Counted from the first letter of the stretch, positions 16,316-25,313 are shown. The stretch: 64,000 nucleotides of DNA from Streptomyces hydrogenans (GCF_014656075.1 NZ_BNBS01000005.1:1217-65216), one strand, 5' to 3'. Notes: a model not told the origin generated them from the letters alone. Translations and numbers: made by a program.

Positions 16316-17401
16316 TCAGTACGCCCCGCCGAGGGAGGACTTGGCGTTGGACGGGTCGTAGGAGCGGTCCTGGATGATGACGTCCTCGGGGATGCCCTCG
16401 CCGGCGTAGAACTTCTGCGCGGTGGCGAAGGCGAGCGGGCCGAAGCGCGGGTTGGACTCGATGACGGCGTTCAACTCGCCGTTGGCCAGGGCCTGCACGG
16501 CGTTGCGGGTGCCGTCGATCGACACGATCTTGACGTCCTTGCCGGGGGCCTTGCCGGCCGCCTTGAGCGCGGTGACGGCGCCGAGGGCCATCTCGTCGTT
16601 CTCGGCGTAGACCGCGGTGATGTCGGGCTTGGACTGGATCAGCTGCTCCATGACCTGCTGGCCCTTGTCTCGGGCGAACTCGCCGGTCTGCTGGGCGACG
16701 ATCTCCAGGCCGGGGGCCGCCGCCTCGACCTGGTCGACGAAGCCCTTGGTGCGGTCCGTGGTGACGCTGTTGCCGGAGGAGCCGAGCAGGATGGCGACCT
16801 TGCCCTTGCCTCCGGTGGCCTTGATCATCGCGTCGGCGGCGCGCTTGCCCTGCTCGACGAAGTCGGAGCCGAGGAAGGCCAGGTAGTCCTTGCAGGCGGT
16901 GTCGTTGACCTTGCGGTCGATGGTGAGGACGGGGACCTTCTTGGCGGCGGCGGCCTGGAAGGCGGGTTCGAGGCCGTCGGAGTTGAGCGGGGCGACGATG
17001 AGGAACTGCGCGCCCTGGGCGAGCATGTCCTGGATGTCGCTGATCTGCTTGGGCAGCTGCGACTGGGCGTTGGTGGTGAGGAGCTTCTTGACGCCGATCT
17101 TGGCGGCCTCGTCCTTGATGGACTGCGTCTCGGCGATCCGGAACGGGTTGGCCTCCTTCTCCGACTGGGAGAAGCCGACGATCGCGTTCTTGAGGTCGAG
17201 CTCGGGGGCGCCGTAGGTGGTGAGGGTGCAGCCCGGGCCGGCGGACGCGGTGGGCGTCTGGACGGTCTGGGCGCCCTGGCCGCTGTCGCCGCCCGCGTTG
17301 TCCGTGGTCTCCGACTTGGCGCAGCCGGAGAGGGCGAGCGTGGCGGTGGCGGCGACGACGCACGCGACGGAGAGCGTGCGGAATCTCTGCGGAAGGGTCA
17401 T
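16316..17401 (-). CDS. ytfQ: Galactofuranose-type substrate-binding lipoprotein (YtfQ-like)
   Basis: 361 residues. Lipoprotein signal peptide with lipobox LALSGC (Cys27), then a flexible Gly/Gln/Thr linker and a Peripla_BP_4 domain. YtfQ-like signatures are IVGFSQSEKEANPFRIAE, FLIVAPLNSDGLEPAF, VPVLTIDRKV, LGSSGNSVTTDRTKGF, EFARDKGQQVMEQLIQ and VYAENDEMALGAVTALK. The Arg and Asp in DRK and TDRTKGF are the ring-binding positions of YtfQ. It should capture a sugar outside the membrane and deliver it to the YtfT/YjfF channel. First gene of the transporter operon, divergent from a secreted GH2 enzyme. Specificity for galactofuranose is inferred from family resemblance. Confidence 0.88.
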   Translation of the reverse strand: MTLPQRFRTLSVACVVAATATLALSGCAKSETTDNAGGDSGQGAQTVQTPTASAGPGCTLTTYGAPELDLKNAIVGFSQSEKEANPFRIAETQSIKDEAAKIGVKKLLTTNAQSQLPKQISDIQDMLAQGAQFLIVAPLNSDGLEPAFQAAAAKKVPVLTIDRKVNDTACKDYLAFLGSDFVEQGKRAADAMIKATGGKGKVAILLGSSGNSVTTDRTKGFVDQVEAAAPGLEIVAQQTGEFARDKGQQVMEQLIQSKPDITAVYAENDEMALGAVTALKAAGKAPGKDVKIVSIDGTRNAVQALANGELNAVIESNPRFGPLAFATAQKFYAGEGIPEDVIIQDRSYDPSNAKSSLGGAY

Positions 17402-17596
17402 CGTGAAGACACTCCTTGGCGGGGGGACAGCACCGCCGAGTGGCGTGCGGTCGCTCAGAGCAGGAAAGCGGAGCCGGTTCGCGCCGTGAAGGGACGGCGG
17501 GCCCTTGGTGCGCAGCCTCGTACAGCCCGGATCACGCCCATGAGCTGGGCGGACACGAGTTGGGAGCAGCCTCCCGGGAGGGCGGCGACTCCGGCT

Positions 17597-17610
17597 TTAC
17601 AACGTTATAA
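17597..17610. promoter_or_regulatory. LacI-type operator candidate (ytfQ side)
   Basis: TTACAACGTTATAA, symmetrical at 12 of 14 positions with an AACGTT centre, about 196 bp before the ytfQ-like start. It is A/T-rich in an otherwise G+C-rich region and resembles the palindromes at 17776 and 24852. Confidence 0.6.
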
Positions 17611-17775
17611 CCGCGCCTCGGCGACCTCTGCAAGAGGCGGGGACGACGTTTCCGGAACGCTTCCGCCGATCGGTTCCGCAGTCACGGCAACGGAGTTGAC
17701 GGTCGGTCGGAACGAAGGGCGCGCGAGGTCTGGACAGCCTCCGTGGTGCGTGCTGTCATTCCGCTGCACGCAATT

Positions 17776-17789
17776 TTCCAACGTTGGAA
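17776..17789. promoter_or_regulatory. LacI-type operator candidate (GH2 side)
   Basis: TTCCAACGTTGGAA, a perfect 14-bp palindrome about 207 bp before the first GH2 gene. It has the same AACGTT core and almost the same distance to its gene as the 17597 site, so the two divergent promoters appear to share one regulator. Apart from the two operators, the 594-bp region 17402-17995 holds no gene that I can support. Confidence 0.65.
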
Positions 17790-17995
17790 TGACGGCCGCC
17801 CGCCCCTCACAGCACCGCCGTGATCATGTCCGGGCGGCCCGTTCGACGCTGTCCTTCGCCTGCCGGCGCGACGGTGCGGCAACCGCCGGGCGCCCGCACC
17901 CCCGAGGCGGACACGGCATCCCTCAGGGGCACTTCCGCCGACACGCGATCCCTGGGTCCGGCCGCTCCGATCCCCTCTCAAAGAGGAAAGATTCG

Positions 17996-20900
17996 ATGAC
18001 ACGACGAAACACCCGCCCCCGAACCGGAATATGGGCGCTGCTGACCGCCGCCGCCCTGGTGCTGCCCGTCGGCGCCCTGACCCCGACCGCCTCGGCCGCG
18101 CAGCCGGACGGCGCCGCCTCCCCCGCGGCCCGGCCGGGCGACGCCTTCTCCTCCCCCGCCGCCCGGGACGCGGCCATCGAAGTGCACGGCCTCAAGGGCG
18201 AGTACTTCAGCATGTCGGCGCCCGGCGCACGGGACTTCGACAAGCTGGGCGGCACCTCCCTCGACCCGCAGATCAACTTCTCGGGCCTCACCGGCACCTT
18301 CCAGTCGCTGACCGGACGGACCGAGCACACCACCGCCCGCTGGACCGGGCGGATCGAGGCCCCGGTCACCGGCGACTACACCTTCTACGGCATCGGGGAC
18401 AACGGCTTCCGCCTGTTCGTCGACGGCAAGCCGGTGATCGACCACTGGGTGCCCGACTGGGACCGCGAGCAGACCAGCGCCCCGGTCCGGCTCACGGCGG
18501 GCGAGAAGCACGAGTTCCGGCTGGAGATGTTCCAGGACGTCGGCGGGGCCAACATGTTCCTGCGCTGGTCGACCCCGACGCTGGCCAAGCAGCTGGTCCC
18601 CGAGTCGGCCTTCACCCCGCCCGCCGACTTCCAGGTCTACCCGGTGGAGCCGACGGTCCCGGCGAGCGGCCGGCAGCTGCGGCTGCGCTTCGACCACCCG
18701 GTCGGTGGCCTGGCCTCGGTGGCCGAGCACCTCACGGTGGAGGCGGACACCACACCCATGCCGATCCGCTCGGTCACCGTGGCCGGGGACGACCCGAACA
18801 CCGCCGTCGTCGAGCTGGAGGAGCCCGTTCAGAAGGGCCAGCAGGTACGCGTCGACTACGACGGCGCCGGCGGCCTGAAGAACGGGGACGAGACCGTCCC
18901 CCGGATCCTCCGCTCCGCCGCCAACGCCTCCACCCACCGGCTGACCACCACGTGGGGCGACAAGCTGGACCGCAAGAACCCGCTGCCGGAGTACCCGCGG
19001 CCGCAGCAGGTGCGCTCCCGGTGGAAGAACCTCAACGGCCCCTGGCAGTTCGCGGGCGCGGACGCCGGCGAGCAGCCGGTCTTCGGCAAGGACCTCGACG
19101 AGAAGATCGTCGTGCCCTTCCCCGTGGAGTCCCAGCTGTCCGGGATCGAGCGGCACGAGGACCACATGTTCTACCGCCGGCTGGTGGACGTGCCCAAGGA
19201 CTGGAAGGTGGGCAAGGCCGGCAAGGACAACCGGCTGATGCTCAACTTCGGGGCCGTCGACTACCGGGCCACCGTCTGGGTCAACGGCAAGCGGGTGGCC
19301 GAGCACACCGGCGGCTACAACGCCTTCAGCGCCGACGTCACCGACGCCCTCACGGCGAAGGGCCCGCAGGAGGTGGTGGTCGCGGTCACCGACACCGGCG
19401 GCCCGAACCAGCCGACGGGCAAGCAGTCCACCAACCCGGGCGGCATCTTCTACACCCAGTCGTCGGGCATCTGGCAGACGGTGTGGATGGAGCCCGTGGC
19501 CCCGGCGGCCATCGACGACCTCGTCACGACCCCCGACATCGACACGGGCACGCTGGCCGTGAAGGTCGCGTCCGCCCGCGCCTCGGCCGGCGCCCGCGTG
19601 GAGGCCGTCGCCCGTGACGCCCGCGGCAAGGTCGTCGGCCGGGTCTCCGGCCCGGCGTCCGCGACCCTGCGCCTGCCGGTCGCGGGGCAGCACCTGTGGA
19701 GCCCGGACGACCCGTACCTGTACGACCTGGAGGTACGCCTCAAGGACGGCAGGTCGACCGACCGCGTCAACGGCTACTTCGGCATGCGGAAGATCGCGAT
19801 CCAGAAGGTCGGCGGCTTCCAGAAGCTGGTCCTCAACGGGAAGCCGATCTTCTCGCTCGCCACGCTGGACCAGGGCTTCTGGCCGGACGGCCTCTACACC
19901 CAGCCGAGCGACGAGGCCCTCGCCTTCGACCTCGAGGCGCACAAGAAGCTCGGCTTCAACGCGGTGCGCAAGCACATCAAGGTCGAGTCGGACCGCTGGT
20001 TCTACCACGCGGACCGGCTGGGGCTGCTGGTCTGGCAGGACTTCGTCTCGGGCGACCTCAAGGACGACGCCGGCCACCAGGCGTTCGTGGACCAGGGCCG
20101 CGAGATGATGCGCCAGCACCACGACTCGCCGTCCGTCATCGGCTGGACCGTCTTCAACGAGGGCTGGGGCGAGTGGAACCGCGAGGAGACCGGCCGGATC
20201 GCCGAGGCGGTCAAGGCGGCCGACCCGTCCCGCATCGTCAACGCCCACAGCGGGGTCAACTGCTGCAACTCGAAGGGTGACTCCGGCAAGGGCGACATCG
20301 TCGACCACCACGACTACAACAACACCGACCCGGCCTATCCCGACCACCGGGCGGCGCTGGACGGCGAGCACGGCGGCTTCACCCTGCGCGCCCCGGGCCA
20401 CATGTGGCCGGGCGCCCCGACCGTGATCTACAGCGGCGTGGCCGACAAGGAGGCCCTGACCCGCAAGTACGTGGAGAACACCGAGAAGTACTACCTGGAG
20501 GCGGCGGGCGCCGAGCTGTCCGGGTCCGTCTACACCCAGATCTCCGACCTGGAGAACGAGCTCAACGGCCTCTACACGTACGACCGCCGGGAGATCAAGG
20601 TCGACCCGGCGCGGGTCCGCGCGATCAACCTGAAGGTCGTCGCGGCCGGCGCGGCCGCCGGGCAGCGCGGCCCGGTCAAGGGCGGCGCCTCCTGGTCCCT
20701 GGACGAGGGCGCGGGCACGACGGCCCGTGACTCCGGCCCGGGCGGACGGACGCTCACGCTCAACGAGGGGACGGGCTGGGGCGCCGGGGTCGGCGGAAGC
20801 GCCCTGACGTTCGACGGTCAGGGACACTTCGCCCAGACGGACGGTCCCGTCATCGACACCACGACGAGCTACTCCGTGTCGGCGTGGGCGACGCTGGACT

Positions 20901-21298
20901 CCCTGCCGGGCAACTACGCGACGGTGGTCAGCCAGGACGGCCGGCGCCAGGAGAACCCCTTCTACCTCCAGTACGGCCAGGGCGCCTTCGCCTTCAGCAC
21001 TCCGGGCGGCAACCGCGCCCGCTACGTCACGACTCCCGAACTCGGCCGCTGGTACCACCTGGTGGGCGTCCGGGACGCCGCGAAGAACGAGATCCGGCTG
21101 TACGTGGACGGGGTCCTGGCCGCCACGGCGGCCGCGGGTCCGGCCGATGTGAGCACGGGCCCGTTCGCGGTCGGCCGCGCCAAGTGGGGCGGCGGGAACG
21201 TCGACTTCTGGAAGGGCTCGGTCGACGGGGTGCACGCCTTCGACAAGGCGCTTTCCTCCGAGGACGTGGCGGCGCTGCACGCGGCCGAGAAGCCGTAG
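17996..21298 (+). CDS. Secreted GH2 glycoside hydrolase with PA14-like and LamG-like domains
   Basis: 1100 residues from ATG 17996, with ribosome binding site AGAGGAAAG. Signal peptide (about 1-36, GIWALLTAAALVLPVGAL then ASA). A PA14-like sugar-binding domain (about 60-205: GLKGEYFSM, RWTGRIEAPVTGDYTFYGIG, LFVDGKPVID) is followed by an Ig-like segment, the GH2 jelly-roll (RWKNLNGPWQF, FYRRLVDVP, NFGAVDYRATVWVNG), and a TIM barrel with acid/base E722 in FNEGWGEWN and probable nucleophile E791 in DGEHGG. A C-terminal LamG/concanavalin-like domain (about 900-1095) ends the protein. It acts outside the cell on a glycan. GH2 covers beta-galactosidase, glucuronidase, mannosidase and also a Streptomyces galactofuranosidase. 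The neighbouring galactofuranose-type importer favours the last (inference). Confidence 0.88.
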   Translation: MTRRNTRPRTGIWALLTAAALVLPVGALTPTASAAQPDGAASPAARPGDAFSSPAARDAAIEVHGLKGEYFSMSAPGARDFDKLGGTSLDPQINFSGLTGTFQSLTGRTEHTTARWTGRIEAPVTGDYTFYGIGDNGFRLFVDGKPVIDHWVPDWDREQTSAPVRLTAGEKHEFRLEMFQDVGGANMFLRWSTPTLAKQLVPESAFTPPADFQVYPVEPTVPASGRQLRLRFDHPVGGLASVAEHLTVEADTTPMPIRSVTVAGDDPNTAVVELEEPVQKGQQVRVDYDGAGGLKNGDETVPRILRSAANASTHRLTTTWGDKLDRKNPLPEYPRPQQVRSRWKNLNGPWQFAGADAGEQPVFGKDLDEKIVVPFPVESQLSGIERHEDHMFYRRLVDVPKDWKVGKAGKDNRLMLNFGAVDYRATVWVNGKRVAEHTGGYNAFSADVTDALTAKGPQEVVVAVTDTGGPNQPTGKQSTNPGGIFYTQSSGIWQTVWMEPVAPAAIDDLVTTPDIDTGTLAVKVASARASAGARVEAVARDARGKVVGRVSGPASATLRLPVAGQHLWSPDDPYLYDLEVRLKDGRSTDRVNGYFGMRKIAIQKVGGFQKLVLNGKPIFSLATLDQGFWPDGLYTQPSDEALAFDLEAHKKLGFNAVRKHIKVESDRWFYHADRLGLLVWQDFVSGDLKDDAGHQAFVDQGREMMRQHHDSPSVIGWTVFNEGWGEWNREETGRIAEAVKAADPSRIVNAHSGVNCCNSKGDSGKGDIVDHHDYNNTDPAYPDHRAALDGEHGGFTLRAPGHMWPGAPTVIYSGVADKEALTRKYVENTEKYYLEAAGAELSGSVYTQISDLENELNGLYTYDRREIKVDPARVRAINLKVVAAGAAAGQRGPVKGGASWSLDEGAGTTARDSGPGGRTLTLNEGTGWGAGVGGSALTFDGQGHFAQTDGPVIDTTTSYSVSAWATLDSLPGNYATVVSQDGRRQENPFYLQYGQGAFAFSTPGGNRARYVTTPELGRWYHLVGVRDAAKNEIRLYVDGVLAATAAAGPADVSTGPFAVGRAKWGGGNVDFWKGSVDGVHAFDKALSSEDVAALHAAEKP

Positions 21299-21308
21299 GC
21301 GCGACGTC

Positions 21309-21341
21309 CCGGTGCCGCGCGGGAGGACCGCGCGGCACCGG
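21309..21341 (+). terminator. Terminator hairpin 1 after GH2 gene
   Basis: CCGGTGCCGCGCG (21309-21321) and CGCGCGGCACCGG (21329-21341) form a perfect 13-bp stem with a 7-nt loop, 10 bp after the stop. Confidence 0.8.
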
Positions 21342-21382
21342 AAGTCCCGGACCGCGGGCAGGGGCCCGCGGTCCGGGACTTC
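21341..21382 (+). terminator. Terminator hairpin 2 after GH2 gene
   Basis: A 19-bp perfect stem (21341-21359 with 21364-21382) with a 4-nt loop directly abuts hairpin 1. A tandem terminator of this strength insulates the convergent GH2 gene. Confidence 0.8.
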
Positions 21383-21659
21383 GGCATGCCCGGGGGCAGC
21401 GCGGCGGGGCTGCCGCCACGACCCGACACGCACCAGGGCTCCCGCCGAACGCGCCCCCCCTGCGCGCCGTCATGGCCGCCGTCGGCCTGGCGGTCGGGGC
21501 CGGCGCCCGTCGTCCTCGGCTGGGGCACCGTCCCCGACCAACTCGTCCGCCGGCCGGGGCAACCGCTCCTCCGGCGGCGAGGCATGGTTCCGGCCGGTCG
21601 ACGGGATCCTCGGCCCGTACGGCCTGCGGCTGCGGACCGTCTGAGTCCGTGACGCCGAA
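21383..21659 (+). other. Possible decayed coding fragment between convergent terminators
   Basis: Different plus-strand frames give AVMAAVGLAVG, APVVLGWGTVPDQLV and GEAWFRPVDGILGPYGLRL ending at a stop near 21644, which together resemble a short membrane-protein remnant with frameshifts. No intact gene or known family. Confidence 0.25.
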
Positions 21660-21695
21660 CGGGTCCTTCCGGGCACAAGCGCCCGGAAGGACCCG
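21660..21695 (-). terminator. Distal terminator hairpin after the AbfB-GH2 gene
   Basis: CGGGTCCTTCCGGGC (21660-21674) and GCCCGGAAGGACCCG (21681-21695) form a perfect 15-bp stem with a 6-nt loop. Confidence 0.75.
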
Positions 21696-21706
21696 CTGTA
21701 CGGCTG

Positions 21707-21734
21707 CCCGTCCGGCCCGCATGGGCCGGACGGG
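21707..21734 (-). terminator. Proximal terminator hairpin after the AbfB-GH2 gene
   Basis: CCCGTCCGGCCC (21707-21718) and GGGCCGGACGGG (21723-21734) form a perfect 12-bp stem with a 4-nt loop, starting 7 bp after the stop of the minus-strand GH2 gene. Confidence 0.8.
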
Positions 21735-21741
21735 GTTCGCG

Positions 21742-24567
21742 TCAGGCCGCCCAGGGCGCCTCGACCGACCAGCTGCTGTCGGCGCCGAGGGTCTGGGGGC
21801 GGTCGAAGCCCCCGCTTCCCGCGCCCGAGGCGAGGTACACCGCGGAGTCGAAGTGGCGCAGGTAGGAGCCGGGGATGTTCAGCGACTCGAAGGTGACGCC
21901 GGTCCCGCCCATGCCCGGGCGGGCACAGAAGGTGGCGTCCTGGCGGAAGAGCGCCGTGCCGTCGTCGGTCGCCGTGCGGACCCGGCTGTCGGCGTGACGC
22001 AGGTACCGGCCGGGGTAGTTCACCGACTCGAACGAGTAGCACGAGGAGTCGGCGAGACCGCGGCGCAGCGTGAAGGTGGCGTCCTGTTTCAGCAGGGTGC
22101 CGCTGCCCGCGTTCACGATCTCGGTCCACGCGAGGCTGTCGGCGTGCCGCAGGTAGCGGTCGGTGTGCCCCCAGGTGGTGACGCGCAGCGAGCGCCGCAC
22201 GTCGGTGGGCAGGAGCACCGAGCTGCGCCACAGGGCGGGCTCGCCGGTGTTCCAGGTCGCGTCGGCGGCGAAGGAGGACGCCGTGTCCCAGGCGTTCGGG
22301 CCGCCGCTGCGGGCGAGGTACACGCCGTCGGCGTAGTGGCGCAGATAGGAGCCGGGGAAGTTGAGCGACTCGTACGAGGTGCCGCCGGCCGCGAGTCCGG
22401 TGCGGGCGCACCAGGTGGCGTCGGCCGCGAACGGGCCGCCGGTGTCGCCGTCGAGGCGGACGCGGCCGCCGGAGTGGCGCAGGTAGCGGCCCGGGAGGTT
22501 CACCGACTCGAAGGAGTAGCAGCGGGGGTCGGCGAGTCCGGTGACGATGCGGAACGAGGCGTCCTGGCGGGCACCGTCGGCGGAGGCCGCGGTCAGCGCG
22601 TCGGTCCGCGCCAGGGAGTCGGCGTGGCGGAGGTAGCGGTCGGTGTGGCCGGGGGTGGTGACCCGGAAGGAGCGGACGTGGCCCGGGCTGAGCCCCGGTG
22701 CGGCGTTGAGGTTGCGGGAGGCGGCGATGAGGGCGCCGTGGGCGGCCCGGAGCCGGGCGGTGTCGACCTTCTGGACCCTGCGGTCGTAGCTGAACAGGCC
22801 GTTGTACTCGCCCTCGACGTCGGTGATCTCGGTGTAGACGTACGCGGACAGGCCCTTGGTGAGCATCAGCTGCTGGGTGTCGCGGACCATGCCGGTGTAG
22901 CGGTCGTCGAGCTGCGCGGCGCTGGACACCTGCTCGTAGGCGAAGAACCGGCCGTCGGGGCTGTACTCGTGGCCGGGTGTGCGCAGGCCGATGCCGCCGA
23001 ACTCGCCGAGCACGGAGACGCGGGTGGCGGACGGCCTGGGCCCGTCGGGTCCGGTGTAGACGTGCCAGTCGATGATGTCACCGGTGCCCGGGTCGCCCTT
23101 GGATGCGCAGCAGTTGTAGCCGCTGTGCGGGTTCATCAGCCGGCCGGGGTCGTAGTTCTCCAGGTCGGTGGTGATCCGTCGGGTGTCGTCGAGGTTCCAC
23201 TCCCCCCAGCCCTCGTTGAAGGGGACGTAGGTGACGACGGCGGGCGAGAAGCGGTGTTCGTCGATGATCTCGCGGGCCTCGGTCTCGAACTCGGAGATCT
23301 GGGCCGGGGTCCGGTCGGCGTCGAAGGCCGGGGTGGAGGGGATGTCCTGCCACACCAGCAGTCCGAGCCGGTCGGCGTGGTAGTACCAGCGGGCGGGCTC
23401 GACCTTGATGTGCTTGCGCACCATGTTGAAGCCGAGGTCCTTGTGTTTCTGCAGGTCGGAGGCGAGGGCTGCGTCGGTGGGCGCGGTGTAGAGGCCGTCG
23501 GGCCAGAAGCCCTGGTCGAGGGTGCCGATCTGGAAGACGAACTCGCCGTTCAGGGTGGGCCTCATGACGCCGTTGACCAGCTTCTTGCCGATCTCCCGCA
23601 TGCCGAAGTAGCTGGTGACGGTGTCCACGGCGGCGCCTGACGGGTTGCGCAGGGTGACCCGCAGGTCGTGGAGGAAGGGGTCGTCGGGCGACCATCGCCG
23701 GGCGTTCGGCACGGGGACCGAGAACTCGGTGAAGCCGCCGGTGGCCGTGCCGACGACCTGGGTGCCGTTCAGCGCCTCGGCCTGGACGCTGTGGCCGCTG
23801 ACGTCGCCCCGGGTGAAGACCTTGACGCGGGCGGTGTTCGTCGCGAGGTCGGCCCGGATGTCGACCGAGTAGATCGACGAGGCGGGGGTGGGTTCCAGCC
23901 AGACGGTCTGCCAGATGCCCGAGGTGGGCGTGTAGAAGATGCCGCCGGGGTTGACGGTCTGCTTGCCGACGGGCTGCTTCTCGCCGCGGCCGTCGGTGGG
24001 GTCGTAGACGCGCACGATCAGTTCGTTGGCGCCGGCGCGCAGCTGCGGGGTGATGTCGACCTCGAAGCGGTCGTAGCCGCCGCGGTGGCCGGTGACGCGG
24101 GTTCCGTTGACCCAGACGGTGGCCTCGTAGTCGACGGCGCCGAAGTGGAGCTGGACCCGGCGGCCGGACCAGTTCTGGGGCACGGTGAAGGTGCGGCGGT
24201 AGAACATCAGGTCGCGGTTGTCGTTGCGCATGATCCCGGAGAGCGCGGACTCCACCGGGTACGGGACGAGGATGCGCTCGGGCAGGGTCTGGCCGACCGG
24301 CGGCGCGGCGTTGCGGTCGACGTTGCCGGCGCCGTCGACGGGCGGGTTGAGGAACTCCCACTCCCCGTTCAGGGACAGCCAGTCGGGCCGCGTCATCTGG
24401 GGACGCGGGTAGTCGGGCAGCGGGTTCGTGGTGGACACCTGGGAGGTCCACGGGGTGGTCAGGGGCGGCGTCTTCGGGACGACGGCGGAGGCGGCGGCGG
24501 TGCCGGTGAAGACAAGTCCTCCGGCCATCGCCAACAGGGCCGCCAGACAGGCGACGATGCGTCGCAT
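21742..24567 (-). CDS. Secreted GH2 glycoside hydrolase with two AbfB (CBM42-like) domains
   Basis: 941 residues. Signal peptide MRRIVACLAALLAMAGG...AAASA (about 1-28). A GH2 jelly-roll (WLSLNGEWEFL, HFGAVDYEATVWVNGTRV) and Ig-like domain precede a TIM barrel with acid/base E452 in PFNEGWGEWN and nucleophile E522 in LGEFGG. After about residue 640 come two tandem beta-trefoil AbfB modules with repeated YLRHAD, SFESVNLPGRYLRH and SYESLNFPGSYLRH phrases. AbfB/CBM42 binds arabinofuranose side chains, so the substrate is probably a furanoside-rich glycan such as arabinogalactan or a galactofuranose polymer. Its catalytic core closely resembles the first GH2 enzyme, so the pair are likely paralogues with different targeting modules. 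Convergent with it; an operator-like palindrome lies upstream. Confidence 0.9.
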   Translation of the reverse strand: MRRIVACLAALLAMAGGLVFTGTAAASAVVPKTPPLTTPWTSQVSTTNPLPDYPRPQMTRPDWLSLNGEWEFLNPPVDGAGNVDRNAAPPVGQTLPERILVPYPVESALSGIMRNDNRDLMFYRRTFTVPQNWSGRRVQLHFGAVDYEATVWVNGTRVTGHRGGYDRFEVDITPQLRAGANELIVRVYDPTDGRGEKQPVGKQTVNPGGIFYTPTSGIWQTVWLEPTPASSIYSVDIRADLATNTARVKVFTRGDVSGHSVQAEALNGTQVVGTATGGFTEFSVPVPNARRWSPDDPFLHDLRVTLRNPSGAAVDTVTSYFGMREIGKKLVNGVMRPTLNGEFVFQIGTLDQGFWPDGLYTAPTDAALASDLQKHKDLGFNMVRKHIKVEPARWYYHADRLGLLVWQDIPSTPAFDADRTPAQISEFETEAREIIDEHRFSPAVVTYVPFNEGWGEWNLDDTRRITTDLENYDPGRLMNPHSGYNCCASKGDPGTGDIIDWHVYTGPDGPRPSATRVSVLGEFGGIGLRTPGHEYSPDGRFFAYEQVSSAAQLDDRYTGMVRDTQQLMLTKGLSAYVYTEITDVEGEYNGLFSYDRRVQKVDTARLRAAHGALIAASRNLNAAPGLSPGHVRSFRVTTPGHTDRYLRHADSLARTDALTAASADGARQDASFRIVTGLADPRCYSFESVNLPGRYLRHSGGRVRLDGDTGGPFAADATWCARTGLAAGGTSYESLNFPGSYLRHYADGVYLARSGGPNAWDTASSFAADATWNTGEPALWRSSVLLPTDVRRSLRVTTWGHTDRYLRHADSLAWTEIVNAGSGTLLKQDATFTLRRGLADSSCYSFESVNYPGRYLRHADSRVRTATDDGTALFRQDATFCARPGMGGTGVTFESLNIPGSYLRHFDSAVYLASGAGSGGFDRPQTLGADSSWSVEAPWAA

Positions 24568-24851
24568 CGAACTCCTCCTGGGCAGGACGGCGCCCGGACT
24601 CGCCGGCGCGCCGACCTTCCGGGAGGTCGAAGTCCGGTGATTCCGTGCGGAGTTGGCGAGCGGCTCAAACGGCGGGGAAGTGCCCCGCTCCTCGGACGGG
24701 CCGAGGTGCCGGGGAACCTAACACGTAGCAGTTCTCAACGGAATCCCCCGAAGAAAACCATGAAATCAAACAATTACTGTCGCGCGGTGCGGTCAGGTCC
24801 GTACCAGCTCCTTGACATGCACATCTCACCCCTCGATGCTGCCGACAGGTC

Positions 24852-24865
24852 TTACATCGTTGTAC
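24852..24865. promoter_or_regulatory. Third LacI-type operator candidate
   Basis: TTACATCGTTGTAC, a 14-bp imperfect palindrome (10 of 14) aligned with TTACAACGTTATAA at 17597. It lies 285 bp upstream of the AbfB-GH2 start. A TTGACA hexamer occurs nearby on the plus strand (about 24812). The gap 24568-25313 otherwise holds only the GH16 promoter region. Confidence 0.45.
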
Positions 24866-25229
24866 ACGCGCCGAGCCACTCACGGGAGTACCCATGCACG
24901 ATGCACCCCGTCCGAGGGACCTCCGGCCGGCCGGGAGCGGCGCCCGCACCCGGCCCGGGCCCGGCCCTTCCATGCCCTCGGCCGCCCGAACCGCGGCGGG
25001 CCGGGTGGGACCGGGTCCGCCGGCGCGACGGCGACGCGGGCCCCCGACGATCGCCCCACAGGACTCCGGGCCGTCCCCGCGCTCCCTCAAGCCGGCCTTA
25101 AGCGAGCGTTAAGCCGCAGGCCACCGAGGAAAAGCGCAGGTCAGCAGCGCGTAAGGAGTGACTCCTGACGTTGCCATGACAATCACCTCTCCGTAATACT
25201 CACTGCCCACGGACGACTTCGCGTCGGAT

Positions 25230-25243
25230 TGAGAGCGCTCTCA
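25230..25243. promoter_or_regulatory. CebR/CelR-like operator before the GH16 gene
   Basis: TGAGAGCGCTCTCA, a perfect 14-bp palindrome 71 bp upstream of the GH16 start. It matches the family TGGGAGCGCTCCCA recognised by LacI-type regulators of beta-glucan use in actinomycetes. It differs clearly from the AACGTT sites, implying separate, unlinked control. Confidence 0.7.
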
Positions 25244-25313
25244 GGCGACGCCCCGCGGGTTCGCCCCGCCCTGTCGCCCTCGTTCCCCACCCCCCAGACA
25301 AGGGAGCACGCCC

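Noticed and set aside
16046..17995. In-frame upstream extension of the first GH2 gene
   Set aside because: It is antisense to the ytfQ-like gene; the signal peptide and ribosome binding site place the start at 17996.
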